Assembly: GCA_029057785.1 (NCBI GenBank)
Contig: JAIDZC010000010.1
Coordinates: 1 to 64,000, forward strand
Origin: Anaeroplasmataceae bacterium
GTDB lineage: Bacteria > Bacillota_I > Bacilli_A > Acholeplasmatales > Anaeroplasmataceae
Direction of reading: 5' to 3'
Length of the DNA stretch: 64,000 nucleotides
Made by a program: the position numbers and the translations under genes. Under the pieces are notes generated by a model, which saw nothing but the letters and a program-made list of their open reading frames with translations, made no database searches and was not told the origin of the DNA. Positions 15,211-24,889 of the stretch are shown piece after piece (within the stretch, counting starts at the first letter, position 1; every line of letters begins with the position of its first letter).

Positions 15211-17550
15211 ATGGAATTAGCAGAGGGCTTTATCATATGTAATGCTTCTATGAAAGAAAAAATATTAAAGGAAGCAAGAACAATAAAGAACTATATATTT
15301 TTAACACAAGAGGAATTACATAAGCGTTTGACTTTTTCTTTAAAACCAAATGCTATCTTTCAATTGATGAAGCATTATGGCTTTTCTTATTCCTTAAGTC
15401 AAGAATATGCAAATGCTGTTTCAAAGCTGGAAGATAAGAACTATTCTAATCCGAAGCTAGATAGTATGGTTTCTGTTTTGCATTATTTAAAGGAAAATCA
15501 GCTCATAGAAGAGGATCCTCTATTTTTGTTTCGCTTGAAGCAATTTCCTGTTACATTTATTGATCCTCTACCTACTAAAGAATATTTTTCTTTAAAAAAA
15601 CTTACAGAGCAATATACGAAAGTATATGAGGTTTATCCACAGGATAAAAGCTATATACCTTTCGTATATGAATTTAAAACAATTTTAGAAGAAACCCTAT
15701 TTGTGATGAATCAGATTAAAGAACTTCTAAGAAAGGGTGTTTCCTTAAATGATATTTATATTGTTCATACAGATGAAGAATATCGTTTTTTATTGAAACG
15801 TCTCTCTCGAAGCTATGGAATTCCTATTGAGTTTGATGGGTATAAAAATCTTTTATCTGCTTCCTTGATTAAACAATTTTTAGAAGCATGTAAGACTTTA
15901 CCTGATTTTCAAAGTGTGTTAAATCAACTCGACTCTAAAAACATTCTATATCCTATTCTTGTTGATATTTTAAATGAGAATGAAGTATTGAATGAAAAAC
16001 CTTTAGAATGTCTAGAATTTTTAAAGGCAGTCTTAAAGAATAAAAAGTTTCCACAAAAGAAATACATAGAAGCTGTTCAGTTTGAAGGGGAATCCGTTTT
16101 ATTTGATGAAACAGACTATGTATTTTATGTTGGTTTTAACTTGGGAAATTCACCTAAAATAAGTAAAGAGGAAGGATTTTTAAATGATAAAGATTTGCTT
16201 CTTTTAAATTTATCTACTTCCTATGAAAAGAATGAGATAGAGTATAATCGTTTAAAAGCCTGGATCTTAGCTACACCTCATCTTACTCTGACTTATAAAA
16301 GATATGTGAAGACGGAAAGCTTTTTGCCTTCTTTATTGATAGAGGATATGAAGCTAGATGTAGTGAAGAATCCAAAGCTTCCTTTTGGTTATGCCAAATT
16401 AGAAGATGAGCTGAGATTAGTAGGTCTATATGATTTATATTTAAAGTATGGTCAGTGGCATGAGGATTTAGAAGAATATGGTATTGCAGAAGCGAAGTAT
16501 AAGAGCTATGACCATAGCTATAAACCCCTTCCTTTAGAGACCATGCAGAAGCATTTTGAACTTAAACCATTGCGTCTTGCTTACTCTAATGTAAAGCTTT
16601 ACTTTGCTTGCCCATTTTCTTATTATGCTGATCGTATCTTAGGATTAAATGAATTCAAACCACAGATGGCAGCAAGAATGGGAACCTTTTCTCATGCGGT
16701 ATTAGAGGATAGCTATAGTGAGAGTTTTAATTTTTTAGAATCAGTAGCTAAGCACAAATCAGAAAATGCCTTAGAAAGTAGAGATGAGTTCTTTTTTGAT
16801 CAGATGACCTCTGTTTTACGAAACCTATTAGAATTTAATTTCCAGCATGAACAGATGAGCCAGTTAAAAACGATTGAACGAGAGGCCCATGTCGAAGTGG
16901 TAAAGGATACCTATACCTTTGAAGGATATATTGATAAACTGATGTATACAATCCAAGATGATGCGGTTTATGCAGCAATTGTAGATTATAAGACAGGGGC
17001 AGATATTGTTAGTTTAGATAATATAGAGGATGGCTTTCATCTGCAGTTACCTTCCTATATGTATCTATTATCTAAGTACCCTCCTTTTGCAGGACTTAAA
17101 CTTCATATTATAGGTTTATATTTGCAAAAGGTGAATATTGTCATCTTTGATCATAAATCAGATGTTGAAGCTCAGATGGCAAAGAAATTTATGCTAGAAG
17201 GATATAGCGTAGCTAGTCCAAAGTTAATCTCTATGCTAGACCCAACCTATGAGAAGAGTACCTATATTAAATCTCTAGGTGTTGGGAAGGATGGTTTTTT
17301 AAGGTACTCCAAGGTGTTTTTAGAATCTCAACAAGAAGAAATTATCACAATGGTAGAAGGACTTCTTGAACAAGCCTCAGATTCAATTCATCAGGGAATC
17401 TTCCCAATTGAACCAAAGAAGATTAATGGAAAAAATGCTTCATGTACCTTTTGTAAATATAAAGATATTTGTTATTATGAGTATGAGGATTTAAAGGAAT
17501 TAACCTATAAACCATTTGGAAAGGGAGGCGATGAGCATGGCATGGACTGA
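15211..17550 (+). CDS. addB: AddB-like helicase-nuclease subunit, short form
   Basis: This is a subunit of the AddAB double-strand-break resection complex. The 779 aa protein has a RecB-type nuclease: FACPFSYYADRIL (about 465), SHAVLED, EGYIDKL and VDYKTG (catalytic D-x-K near 592). Four cysteines, one at about 466 and CTFC/C at about 745-754, match the AddB iron-sulfur staple. It is some 380 residues shorter than Bacillus AddB (about 1160); the N-terminal helicase-like half is reduced and lacks an obvious Walker A, so it would be helicase-dead. ATG 15211 follows GAGGTGAGGA. It overlaps addA by 14 bases. Confidence 0.85.
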   Translation: MELAEGFIICNASMKEKILKEARTIKNYIFLTQEELHKRLTFSLKPNAIFQLMKHYGFSYSLSQEYANAVSKLEDKNYSNPKLDSMVSVLHYLKENQLIEEDPLFLFRLKQFPVTFIDPLPTKEYFSLKKLTEQYTKVYEVYPQDKSYIPFVYEFKTILEETLFVMNQIKELLRKGVSLNDIYIVHTDEEYRFLLKRLSRSYGIPIEFDGYKNLLSASLIKQFLEACKTLPDFQSVLNQLDSKNILYPILVDILNENEVLNEKPLECLEFLKAVLKNKKFPQKKYIEAVQFEGESVLFDETDYVFYVGFNLGNSPKISKEEGFLNDKDLLLLNLSTSYEKNEIEYNRLKAWILATPHLTLTYKRYVKTESFLPSLLIEDMKLDVVKNPKLPFGYAKLEDELRLVGLYDLYLKYGQWHEDLEEYGIAEAKYKSYDHSYKPLPLETMQKHFELKPLRLAYSNVKLYFACPFSYYADRILGLNEFKPQMAARMGTFSHAVLEDSYSESFNFLESVAKHKSENALESRDEFFFDQMTSVLRNLLEFNFQHEQMSQLKTIEREAHVEVVKDTYTFEGYIDKLMYTIQDDAVYAAIVDYKTGADIVSLDNIEDGFHLQLPSYMYLLSKYPPFAGLKLHIIGLYLQKVNIVIFDHKSDVEAQMAKKFMLEGYSVASPKLISMLDPTYEKSTYIKSLGVGKDGFLRYSKVFLESQQEEIITMVEGLLEQASDSIHQGIFPIEPKKINGKNASCTFCKYKDICYYEYEDLKELTYKPFGKGGDEHGMD

Positions 17551-20500
17551 GATGCAGAATCAAGCAATCCATAAAAGGGGAGGAAACTGTATTGTTTCAG
17601 CGGGGGCTGGTTCTGGTAAGACTGCAGTGTTATCAGAACGAATTTTAACCTACTGTCTAGATGGGAAGGACATTTGTAGTTTTCTTGTTTTAACCTTCAC
17701 TAATGCTGCGGCAGCAGAGATGAAAGAGCGCATCAGAAAGAAACTGATTGAACACAATCTAAAGGATCAAGCGAGTAGAATTGATAGTGCCTTTATTACA
17801 ACCTTTGATGCTTATAGCTTAGCCTTAGTGAAAAAATATTATTTCCATTTGAATGTTGACAAAGATATCACAATTATGGATCAGTCTTTACTTGAGGTCA
17901 AGAAAAAAGAAATTGTTGATTCTATGTTTGAGGAACTTTATTCTAATAGGGAACCTAGATTTTTAAGCCTTTTAACGAAGTATACAAAACAGAATGATGA
18001 CAATGTTAAAAAAATGATTTTATCTATATTAGCTAAATTAGAATTGATTGTAGAGGAAGAAGAGTTTTGTAAGACATACGAAGATAAGTATTATAATAAC
18101 GCATTTATAGAATCACTAGTTTCAAAATATGAACAGCTCGCCTTAAACAAGGTAAATGAGTTTTATCAATCTCTTTTGAAACTATCTGATTCTGCAAGTA
18201 CAGATTCTGCAAGCAATAAGCTTTTTGATGAGGTAAATCACATTTTATCGACTGCAAATATAAAAACGTATGATGAAGCTGCTTCTTGGCTGAACACAAT
18301 TTCTTTCCCTCGAATTCATCCTAAGGCTATAGATTATGTGAAATCTCAAAAGACAGCTTGTGGAGAATGCTTAAAGGAAATCAAACTAAAATATTTTTCT
18401 AAATATGTTTTTTTAGAGGAAGCAAGAACTGAGCTTTATGCAATCAAGGAAGATGTACTATACCTTTTAGAACTTGCCTTAAAGGTCAAGCACAGATTAG
18501 ATGATTATAAGTATGAACTTATGGCTTTTGATTATATGGATATTGCCAAGATGGCTATAAAGCTTGTAAAAACCAATCCTGCAGTTTTAGAAGAAATTAA
18601 ATATAGCTTTACAGAAATATTGATTGATGAATATCAGGATACTTCAGATATCCAAGAGACTTTCATTTCTTATATTTCCAATCATAATTGCTATATGGTA
18701 GGAGATATCAAGCAGTCCATTTATCGCTTTAGAAATGCCAATCCATATATATTTAAAGATAAATATAGCAGGTATTCTAATCTGGAGGATGGAGTTAAAA
18801 TTGATTTAACGCATAACTTTAGATCGCGTAGAGAGGTTGTTGAAGATATCAATTTAATTTTTTCAAATTTGATGACGCTTGAATTTGGGGATGCAAATTA
18901 CGCTTATGAGCATATGATGCGGTTTGGACAACTTGATTATGAAAAGTCCTTGAGTCACACAGAGCATCATATGAACATTTTAACCTATAATCCACAAGAA
19001 GAATTTAGTGATGAAGAAGTTGAAGCTTTTATTTGTGGAAATAAAATAAAGGAATTGATGAGTCAAAAGCCTCTTTGTTTGAAGAAGGATAAATTTGAGC
19101 CATTAGAGTATTCAGATATCGCAATTCTTATGGATAAAACGAAAAGCTTTATCACCTTTAAAAAAGTGTTTGAATATTTAGGTATTCCATTATCCATAGA
19201 AGCTGATGTAGATTTGAATGATTCGATTTTACCAAAGTTGTTTTCTAATATCTTTTTGTGTATCGTAAGCAAATATGAAAATCTTTTGGATAAGCCTTAT
19301 GAACACGCACTAGTAAGTGTGGGAAGAAGCTTCTTATTTGGCTTCGATGATTTGACACTTTACTCTATGGTAAAGGAGCATAAGGGAAATGAACTTACCG
19401 CTTTGGTGGATACTTTAGCCAACGAGGTAAGTAATCTTGCGTTAGAAGAAATTTATTTTAGAATTGTAGAAGACTTCAAGATTTATGAAAAGTTGTCTTT
19501 AATTGGAGAGGTCAACAGCTCTTGTGTTGTCCTAGAATATATTCATAATTTATTTATGACTATGGCATCAGCTGGTATGGGAATTAAGGAAGCTTGTTCT
19601 TATTTTGCTAGTATATTTGAAAATCAAATTGCTTTAAAATATAAAATGGCAGAGGATTCAAAGAATTGTGTCCATATGATGACCATTCATAAATCTAAGG
19701 GATTAGAGTTTCCATATTGTTTTTTCCCAATGCTAGGAAGTAAATTTAATCAAGCTGATATCAAAGAAAATTTTGGGTTATCTACAACGTATGGTCTTTA
19801 TATTCCTTTTTCAGATGAAGCCAATAGTAATACGATTATTAAGTCACTAGTTGAAGAAGAAACAAAAAAAGCAGATCTTTCAGAGAAGATACGATTGTTT
19901 TATGTAGCCTTGACTAGAGCTAGAGAAAAGATTATTTTAATTTCTAAAAATCTTGATGTAGAAGAACCTGTCTCATTAGAACGTGTGTCTTCCTTTAATC
20001 AGCTTTTATACACAAAGCTTTTTTTCAAAGAATATCATGTTCCTGTAGATGTTTCAAAATTAGGATTATCCTTGAAATATCGTATGGTAAAGCATTCTAT
20101 CAAAAAGATTTCAGGAAAGTCTATTCAATATCAACAGGATACTTATTTGAGTGAAGTAAAAGAAAAGAAAGCTATTTCTAAAGAATTAATAGAGCTAACA
20201 GATTCTAATTTAAAACAGGCTATTGAACTTGGTAAGAAATTCCATGAGTGCTTAGAAGTTTTGGATTTTCAAAACATTCAAATTGATGCTTTGCCAGTGG
20301 ATGATTTTATGAAGCAGTCTTTACATAAGGTTTTAGCAACGCCTGTATTTGAAAACATTAAAAATGCAAAAACCTATCATGAGCATGAATTCTATTTTGA
20401 TTCTTACCATGGTATCATTGACCTTTTATGTATTTATTCGGATCATATAGATATTATTGATTACAAGCTTTCTCATACAGAAAGTGAAGAATATTTAAGA

Positions 20501-20602
20501 CAGTTAGGCGTGTATAAGACCTATGTAGAAGCTCATACTGCTTTACCAGTATCCTGTTATCTATTATCCATCCTAAAACAAGAAGTAAAGAAGGTTTTGT
20601 AA
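17537..20602 (+). CDS. addA: ATP-dependent helicase/nuclease subunit AddA
   Basis: The 1021 aa UvrD-like superfamily 1 helicase carries Walker A AGAGSGKT (about 22-29), DEYQD (about 364), HNFRSR (about 427), MTIHKSKGLEFPY, FYVALTRARE, and a C-terminal nuclease IIDYKLS (about 973) followed by QLGVYKTY. With AddB it unwinds and resects DNA ends for RecA loading. It is somewhat shorter than Bacillus AddA (about 1230). ATG 17537 was preferred to ATG 17531 because GGGAGG is then eight bases away. The recA gene lies 9 kb downstream. Confidence 0.92.
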   Translation: MAWTEMQNQAIHKRGGNCIVSAGAGSGKTAVLSERILTYCLDGKDICSFLVLTFTNAAAAEMKERIRKKLIEHNLKDQASRIDSAFITTFDAYSLALVKKYYFHLNVDKDITIMDQSLLEVKKKEIVDSMFEELYSNREPRFLSLLTKYTKQNDDNVKKMILSILAKLELIVEEEEFCKTYEDKYYNNAFIESLVSKYEQLALNKVNEFYQSLLKLSDSASTDSASNKLFDEVNHILSTANIKTYDEAASWLNTISFPRIHPKAIDYVKSQKTACGECLKEIKLKYFSKYVFLEEARTELYAIKEDVLYLLELALKVKHRLDDYKYELMAFDYMDIAKMAIKLVKTNPAVLEEIKYSFTEILIDEYQDTSDIQETFISYISNHNCYMVGDIKQSIYRFRNANPYIFKDKYSRYSNLEDGVKIDLTHNFRSRREVVEDINLIFSNLMTLEFGDANYAYEHMMRFGQLDYEKSLSHTEHHMNILTYNPQEEFSDEEVEAFICGNKIKELMSQKPLCLKKDKFEPLEYSDIAILMDKTKSFITFKKVFEYLGIPLSIEADVDLNDSILPKLFSNIFLCIVSKYENLLDKPYEHALVSVGRSFLFGFDDLTLYSMVKEHKGNELTALVDTLANEVSNLALEEIYFRIVEDFKIYEKLSLIGEVNSSCVVLEYIHNLFMTMASAGMGIKEACSYFASIFENQIALKYKMAEDSKNCVHMMTIHKSKGLEFPYCFFPMLGSKFNQADIKENFGLSTTYGLYIPFSDEANSNTIIKSLVEEETKKADLSEKIRLFYVALTRAREKIILISKNLDVEEPVSLERVSSFNQLLYTKLFFKEYHVPVDVSKLGLSLKYRMVKHSIKKISGKSIQYQQDTYLSEVKEKKAISKELIELTDSNLKQAIELGKKFHECLEVLDFQNIQIDALPVDDFMKQSLHKVLATPVFENIKNAKTYHEHEFYFDSYHGIIDLLCIYSDHIDIIDYKLSHTESEEYLRQLGVYKTYVEAHTALPVSCYLLSILKQEVKKVL

Positions 20603-21100
20603 TTGAAAAAAGAGCATCCATTTTCTCCAGTAATAGATAAACATTCTCAAATTCTTATATTAGGTTCTTTACCTTCTGTTGTTTCTGTAGAACGTGGCTT
20701 TTATTATATGCATCCTCAAAATAGATTTTGGAAGGTTTTGTCTAGGATTTATAAAGAGGATGTTTATAATAAGGATATAGATGCTAAGACGAGTTTTATT
20801 CTTAAGCATCACTTAGCTCTATACGATGTGGTTGCCTCATGTGATATAAAGAATTCTAGTGATGCAAGCATTGAAAATGTGATTTGTACAGATATAAAGG
20901 ATATCTTGTTGCAAGCACCAATTCAGAAAATTCTTTTAAATGGAAATAAAGCATATTCCTTATTTTGTAAGGCTTACCCAAATCTAAAGGATATGGCAAT
21001 TTGTTTACCTTCTACAAGCTCTGCCAACGCAAGAATTTCTCTAGATGAGCTTATAAGTGTTTGGGAAGAGGCTTTACGCAATTCAAATATTTTGATATAA
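20603..21100 (+). CDS. DNA-deoxyinosine (hypoxanthine) glycosylase, UDG superfamily
   Basis: The 165 aa protein has LILGSLPSVVSVERGFYYMHPQNRFWKVL, the typical start of the DNA-deoxyinosine glycosylase branch of the uracil-DNA glycosylase superfamily, and a late LPSTSSANARIS that corresponds to the LPSTSPAN DNA-intercalation motif. It excises deaminated bases in base-excision repair. The TTG start follows the addA stop with no gap, so the gene is the third member of a DNA-repair operon. Confidence 0.85.
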   Translation: MKKEHPFSPVIDKHSQILILGSLPSVVSVERGFYYMHPQNRFWKVLSRIYKEDVYNKDIDAKTSFILKHHLALYDVVASCDIKNSSDASIENVICTDIKDILLQAPIQKILLNGNKAYSLFCKAYPNLKDMAICLPSTSSANARISLDELISVWEEALRNSNILI

Positions 21101-21101
21101 T
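21073..21101 (+). promoter_or_regulatory. rimM-trmD promoter
   Basis: TTTACG (21073-21078), a 17-base spacer and TATAAT (21096-21101) with an extended TGA. It lies inside the end of the glycosylase gene. Confidence 0.65.
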
Positions 21102-21126
21102 ACGAAATGCACTGAGGAGGAGTATT

Positions 21127-21624
21127 ATGGAGTACTATCGCTGTGGAAAGATTATGACAACACATGGAATCAAAGGAGATTTAAAAATTAAGGTCACCTC
21201 TGATTTTAATCGCTTTTTTAAAGGTAGTAAATTATATATTTATCATAATGAAGAATATATTCCCGTTGAAGTGGAAAAGGCTTCAGACTTTGGGAAATAT
21301 CTTTTAGTCAGCTTTAAGAATCTTCAAGACATTAATCTTGTGTCTAAATACCATTTAGATGAAATCTATGTGAGTGAAGAAGATCGAGAAGAGCTCGACG
21401 AGGATGAATACTATTATAGTGATTTAATTGGATGTAAGGTTTATAATCAAGATCATGTTTTCCGTGGTGTTGTAGAAGAAATCAAGGAAATGCCACAATG
21501 TGATTACTTATACATTTCTTACAATCAGATGCATTATTATGTTCCCTTTATTAATGAATTTGTTTTAGAGGTAACAGATAAAATCATCATTCAGGAAATC
21601 GAGGGGTTGATTCGTGAAAATTAA
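21127..21624 (+). CDS. rimM: Ribosome maturation factor RimM
   Basis: The 165 aa protein has the RimM N-terminal beta barrel (YRCGKIMTTHGIKGDLKIKV, with the conserved HGIKG) and a PRC-barrel C-terminal domain (YYYSDLIGCKVY to YVPFINEFV). It helps process 16S rRNA and assemble the 30S subunit head near S19. ATG 21127 is set by GAGGAGGAG just upstream. It overlaps trmD by 11 bases, the common rimM-trmD arrangement; rpsP and rplS, often adjacent in other genomes, are absent here. Confidence 0.93.
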   Translation: MEYYRCGKIMTTHGIKGDLKIKVTSDFNRFFKGSKLYIYHNEEYIPVEVEKASDFGKYLLVSFKNLQDINLVSKYHLDEIYVSEEDREELDEDEYYYSDLIGCKVYNQDHVFRGVVEEIKEMPQCDYLYISYNQMHYYVPFINEFVLEVTDKIIIQEIEGLIREN

Positions 21625-22336
21625 GATATTGACATTGTTTCCTCATATGTTTGAAGGCATTTTAGGAGAATCAATATTAAAGAGGGCAATTGAATCAGGT
21701 ATCTGTTCTGTAGAACTGATTGATATGCGCACCTACTCCTTAGATAAGCATCATCATGTTGATGATACCCCTTATGGTGGTGGGGCAGGTATGGTTTTAG
21801 CATGTGATGTTGTAGACAGAGCCATAGAAGCTAATACTACAGAAAAATCTTATAAGATATTAATGACACCACAGGGCAGACCCTATAAGCAAGCTATCGC
21901 TAAAGAACTTGCCTCTAAGGAGGAGTTGGTTTTAATCTGTGGACATTATGAAGGCTTTGATGAAAGAATTAGAGACTATGTAGATGATGAGATTTCAATT
22001 GGCGATTATGTCCTTACTGGAGGAGAACTAGCAGCTGGTGTGGTATGTGATAGCGTAATCCGTCTTTTAGATCACGCCATTCGTAAGGAAAGTAGTGAAG
22101 AAGATTCTTTCTCAGAAGGACTATTAGAATATCCTCAATATACTAGACCAGTAGAATATAAGGGCAAATGTGTTCCTGAGGTATTGGTAAATGGGAATCA
22201 TAAATTGATTAGAGAATATAGATTAAAGGAATCCTTAAGAAAAACTTATTTGCGTAGACCAGATTTATTAGCTAATAGAAAATTTACGAAGGAAGAAGAA
22301 AAAATATTTCAAGAAATAAAAGAAGAATCCAAATAA
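21614..22336 (+). CDS. trmD: tRNA (guanine-N1)-methyltransferase TrmD
   Basis: TrmD methylates G37 of tRNAs next to the anticodon. The 240 aa protein shows KILTLFPHMF, the trefoil-knot segments YGGGAGMVL, ICGHYEGFDERI and SIGDYVLTGGELA, and the C-terminal helices with RRPDLL. The GTG start lies inside the rimM end. The transcript stops at the terminator at 22323. Confidence 0.95.
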   Translation: MKIKILTLFPHMFEGILGESILKRAIESGICSVELIDMRTYSLDKHHHVDDTPYGGGAGMVLACDVVDRAIEANTTEKSYKILMTPQGRPYKQAIAKELASKEELVLICGHYEGFDERIRDYVDDEISIGDYVLTGGELAAGVVCDSVIRLLDHAIRKESSEEDSFSEGLLEYPQYTRPVEYKGKCVPEVLVNGNHKLIREYRLKESLRKTYLRRPDLLANRKFTKEEEKIFQEIKEESK

Positions 22337-22350
22337 GGATTCTTTTTTCA
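22323..22350 (+). terminator. Terminator after trmD
   Basis: AAGAATCC (22323-22330) and GGATTCTT (22337-22344), then T residues. Confidence 0.85.
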
Positions 22351-22377
22351 TATCAGAAATAAAAGTAAGGCATACTA
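22348..22377 (+). promoter_or_regulatory. SigF/SigG-like promoter of yihY-pdaA
   Basis: The -10 is CATACTA (22371-22377), an exact forespore consensus. Eighteen bases upstream is CATA (22349-22352), fitting the loose -35 gHATR except for its first base. PdaA is forespore-expressed in Bacillus, which supports this. Confidence 0.6.
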
Positions 22378-22396
22378 TATTTAGGTGATTTATTAA

Positions 22397-23167
22397 ATGA
22401 TTCAAAAGATTTATCATTTTGTTATGGACAAAAAAATACCAACTCTTGCGAGCGCAATTGCCTTTACTTTAGTGATGAACGGAGGTTCTTTTCTGTTTTT
22501 ATTTGTTATCATTTCAGGGTTCTTTTCAAATTCGTTTCAGGAGCTTATTTTCAATACATTAGAAGATGGTAAGCTTAAGGATCTAATTGTATATTTTTTT
22601 AATTATCAAAATAATATTTCTTATTCTATCCTACTTGTCATAACGAGTATCTATTCTGCCTCATCTTTATATTATCATTTGATTGGCATAGTTGAGTTTA
22701 TTACGGATACGAATTATAAGATGAGTGTATCTAAGAGAGTTTTAGCTATAGGGGTAACCATTCTTTATCTTTTGGGATTAAATATAATTACTCTTCTAGC
22801 AAGTGAAATTATTTTGTATTTAAATTATCTTTATATGATTTTATCCTTAGTCTTAATGTTACTTATTTTTATTTTAACGGTATATGTAGTACAAGTAGTT
22901 AGCCTAAAAACATATAGTATCAAACGTCTTTATAAAGGAATTTTATTTACGACAATTTACTTTATTATTTTTACCTTTGGCTTTGGCCTCTATTTAAAAT
23001 TGTTTTCTAATTTCAAGATTGTTTATGGGATTTTATCCTTCTTTATCATCTTATTTTTTTATATTTATATGCTCTCTATAGGATTACTTCTAGGAATTAA
23101 TTTTAATCATTTAAACATAAATATAAGAATTTTGTCGAAAAATAAGATAGAGGAGGTGAGAGAATGA
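22397..23167 (+). CDS. YihY/BrkB family membrane protein
   Basis: The 256 aa protein has about six membrane segments and the YihY opening (KIPTLASAIAFTLVMNGGSFLFLF, corresponding to AAaiAFy...lf in the family), with SIYSASSLYYHLIGI in the second conserved block. The family function is unsettled; earlier links to RNase BN are considered wrong. RBS AGGTGA lies eight bases before the ATG. It overlaps pdaA by ATGA and shares a SigF/SigG-like promoter, suggesting a role in the forespore envelope, which is inference. Confidence 0.78.
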   Translation: MIQKIYHFVMDKKIPTLASAIAFTLVMNGGSFLFLFVIISGFFSNSFQELIFNTLEDGKLKDLIVYFFNYQNNISYSILLVITSIYSASSLYYHLIGIVEFITDTNYKMSVSKRVLAIGVTILYLLGLNIITLLASEIILYLNYLYMILSLVLMLLIFILTVYVVQVVSLKTYSIKRLYKGILFTTIYFIIFTFGFGLYLKLFSNFKIVYGILSFFIILFFYIYMLSIGLLLGINFNHLNINIRILSKNKIEEVRE

Positions 23168-23898
23168 AAAAAACATTTTTATGGATTCTTTTAAGTGTTT
23201 TCCTCTTTGTAGGTATAAAAGGTAATGCCTATGGCTTTGGTTTGGTAAATAAAGGAAATACCAGACCTAATGCGGGTAAGTATGACACTATATTAAAAGA
23301 AAATGGTGGTATATATCTTGGTCCTGACACACAAGATATTTATTTGACTTTTGACTGTGGATATGAGAATGGTCATACAAAAATGATTTTAGAGGCTTTA
23401 AGAAAAACAGATACTAAAGCGATATTTTTTATTACAGGCCATTATTTAAATTCTGCCACTGACTTAGTTATGGAAATGATAGAAGATGGTCATATCATTG
23501 GAAATCACACCTATTCTCATAAGGACTTTACAAAATCCTCAAATGAAGAAATCCTTAAGGACATAGAAAAGCTTGAGGATGCATTTAAGGAAAAAACAGG
23601 ATATGAGATGTCTAAATATGTAAGACCTCCAAGAGGAGAGTTTGATGAAAGAAGCTTAAAGCTATTAAAGGATAATGGCTACGCCTCTATCTTTTGGTCT
23701 TTGGCTTATGTAGATTGGCATCAGGATGCTTTCCATGGAGACCACTATAGCTATAATCAGGTTATGAAGCGAATTCATAATGGTGCAATTCTTTTGATGC
23801 ATACGGTTTCTAAGGACAATGCCGTCGATTTAGAGGACATTATTTTAAAATTAAAAAATGATGGTTATGTTTTCAAAACGATTGATAGTGTGATATAA
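23164..23898 (+). CDS. pdaA: PdaA-like polysaccharide deacetylase (spore cortex delta-lactam)
   Basis: PdaA removes the N-acetyl group from muramic acid during synthesis of muramic delta-lactam in spore cortex, needed for germination. The 244 aa protein has a signal peptide (MKKTFLWILLSVFLFVGIKG), the NodB motif as TFDCGYENGHT (about 60-70; the PdaA-type second residue is replaced but the Asp is kept), HTYSH (about 115-119, metal ligands), PPRGEF and LMHTVS. The GYENG signature points to PdaA rather than general chitooligosaccharide deacetylases. Coupled to yihY. Confidence 0.85.
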   Translation: MKKTFLWILLSVFLFVGIKGNAYGFGLVNKGNTRPNAGKYDTILKENGGIYLGPDTQDIYLTFDCGYENGHTKMILEALRKTDTKAIFFITGHYLNSATDLVMEMIEDGHIIGNHTYSHKDFTKSSNEEILKDIEKLEDAFKEKTGYEMSKYVRPPRGEFDERSLKLLKDNGYASIFWSLAYVDWHQDAFHGDHYSYNQVMKRIHNGAILLMHTVSKDNAVDLEDIILKLKNDGYVFKTIDSVI

Positions 23899-23930
23899 TA
23901 GTCTTATGAAAGCATAAGGTGATTTAGAAG

Positions 23931-24863
23931 ATGGCTGTGAATTTTATTATCCTTGCAGATGACTATATGGCTGTAGAAGGTAAAATTGAAGAAATCAAAA
24001 AAGGCTTTGATCTTGATGTTGAACCTACGGTTTATAATGCAGAAGAGGAAGGAACCTACGCAATTGTAGATGAGCTTACTACCGTTTCTTTATTTGATGA
24101 AACAAAATTTGTTGTCGTAAGAAATGCAGAAAGCTTACTTTCAAAGAGTGATCGTGCTTTCTTAGATTTGTTAAAAGCAATGAATGATCAAAATAGTTCG
24201 AACATCCTCATTATGGTTTTTATGGGAACTGTAGATATGGCAAATGAACAATACCAAAAGCTGAAACGTTTTTCTTCTGTTTTTGAAGCAAAAACCAAAA
24301 ATATCAATTTGGAGGAATATGCTATCCAAATGTTTAAGGAAGAAGGATATTCAATTGATTTGGACACCATTAAGCTCTTAGTTAGCTATGCGGATAGTTT
24401 TTCTAAACTGAGAGGATATATGGATCAGTTAGAGTGCTATAAGGCAGAAGAAAAGAAAATTACGAATGCTGATGTAACACTTTTAATTCCAGAACCTTTA
24501 GATGATAATGTATACGCATTAATTGATGCAGTACTTACGAATAATAAAAAGTTGATGTTAAAAGGATATCAGGATATGAAGCTGAGAAGTATGCAGGCTT
24601 CAAATTTGATTAGTCTTTTAATTAATAAATTTCAAGAGCTTTATAATGTAAATATATTAATTAAAGCGGGAATGAATCAAGCTTCTTTGGCTGAACTATT
24701 TCATATTTCCTCAGGCAGAGCCTATTATATGGTAAAGAATGCTAAGGAGCATTCTTTAGAGACAATTGAAAGACATCTTGAACAGTTAAACACTCTAGAT
24801 TACCAAATTAAAACAGGGAAAATCGATGGGAATATTGGTTTAGAACTATATTTTTTAAGATAA
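23931..24863 (+). CDS. holA: DNA polymerase III delta subunit
   Basis: HolA opens the sliding clamp within the clamp loader. The 310 aa protein has the family layout: an N-terminal AAA-like domain without Walker A (VNFIILADDYMAVEGKIEEI, TVSLFDETKFVVVRNAESLL), a lid region (EEYAIQMFKEEGY, SYADSFSKLRGYMDQLECY) and a C-terminal collar (LDNVYALIDAVLTNNKK to IKTGKIDGNIGLELYF). Length is normal. The gene stands alone with a terminator directly after it. Confidence 0.9.
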   Translation: MAVNFIILADDYMAVEGKIEEIKKGFDLDVEPTVYNAEEEGTYAIVDELTTVSLFDETKFVVVRNAESLLSKSDRAFLDLLKAMNDQNSSNILIMVFMGTVDMANEQYQKLKRFSSVFEAKTKNINLEEYAIQMFKEEGYSIDLDTIKLLVSYADSFSKLRGYMDQLECYKAEEKKITNADVTLLIPEPLDDNVYALIDAVLTNNKKLMLKGYQDMKLRSMQASNLISLLINKFQELYNVNILIKAGMNQASLAELFHISSGRAYYMVKNAKEHSLETIERHLEQLNTLDYQIKTGKIDGNIGLELYFLR

Positions 24864-24864
24864 T

Positions 24865-24886
24865 GGAGACATAACGTCTCCTTTTT
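24865..24886 (+). terminator. Terminator after holA
   Basis: GGAGAC (24865-24870) and GTCTCC (24876-24881) followed by TTTTT. Confidence 0.8.
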
Positions 24887-24889
24887 CTA

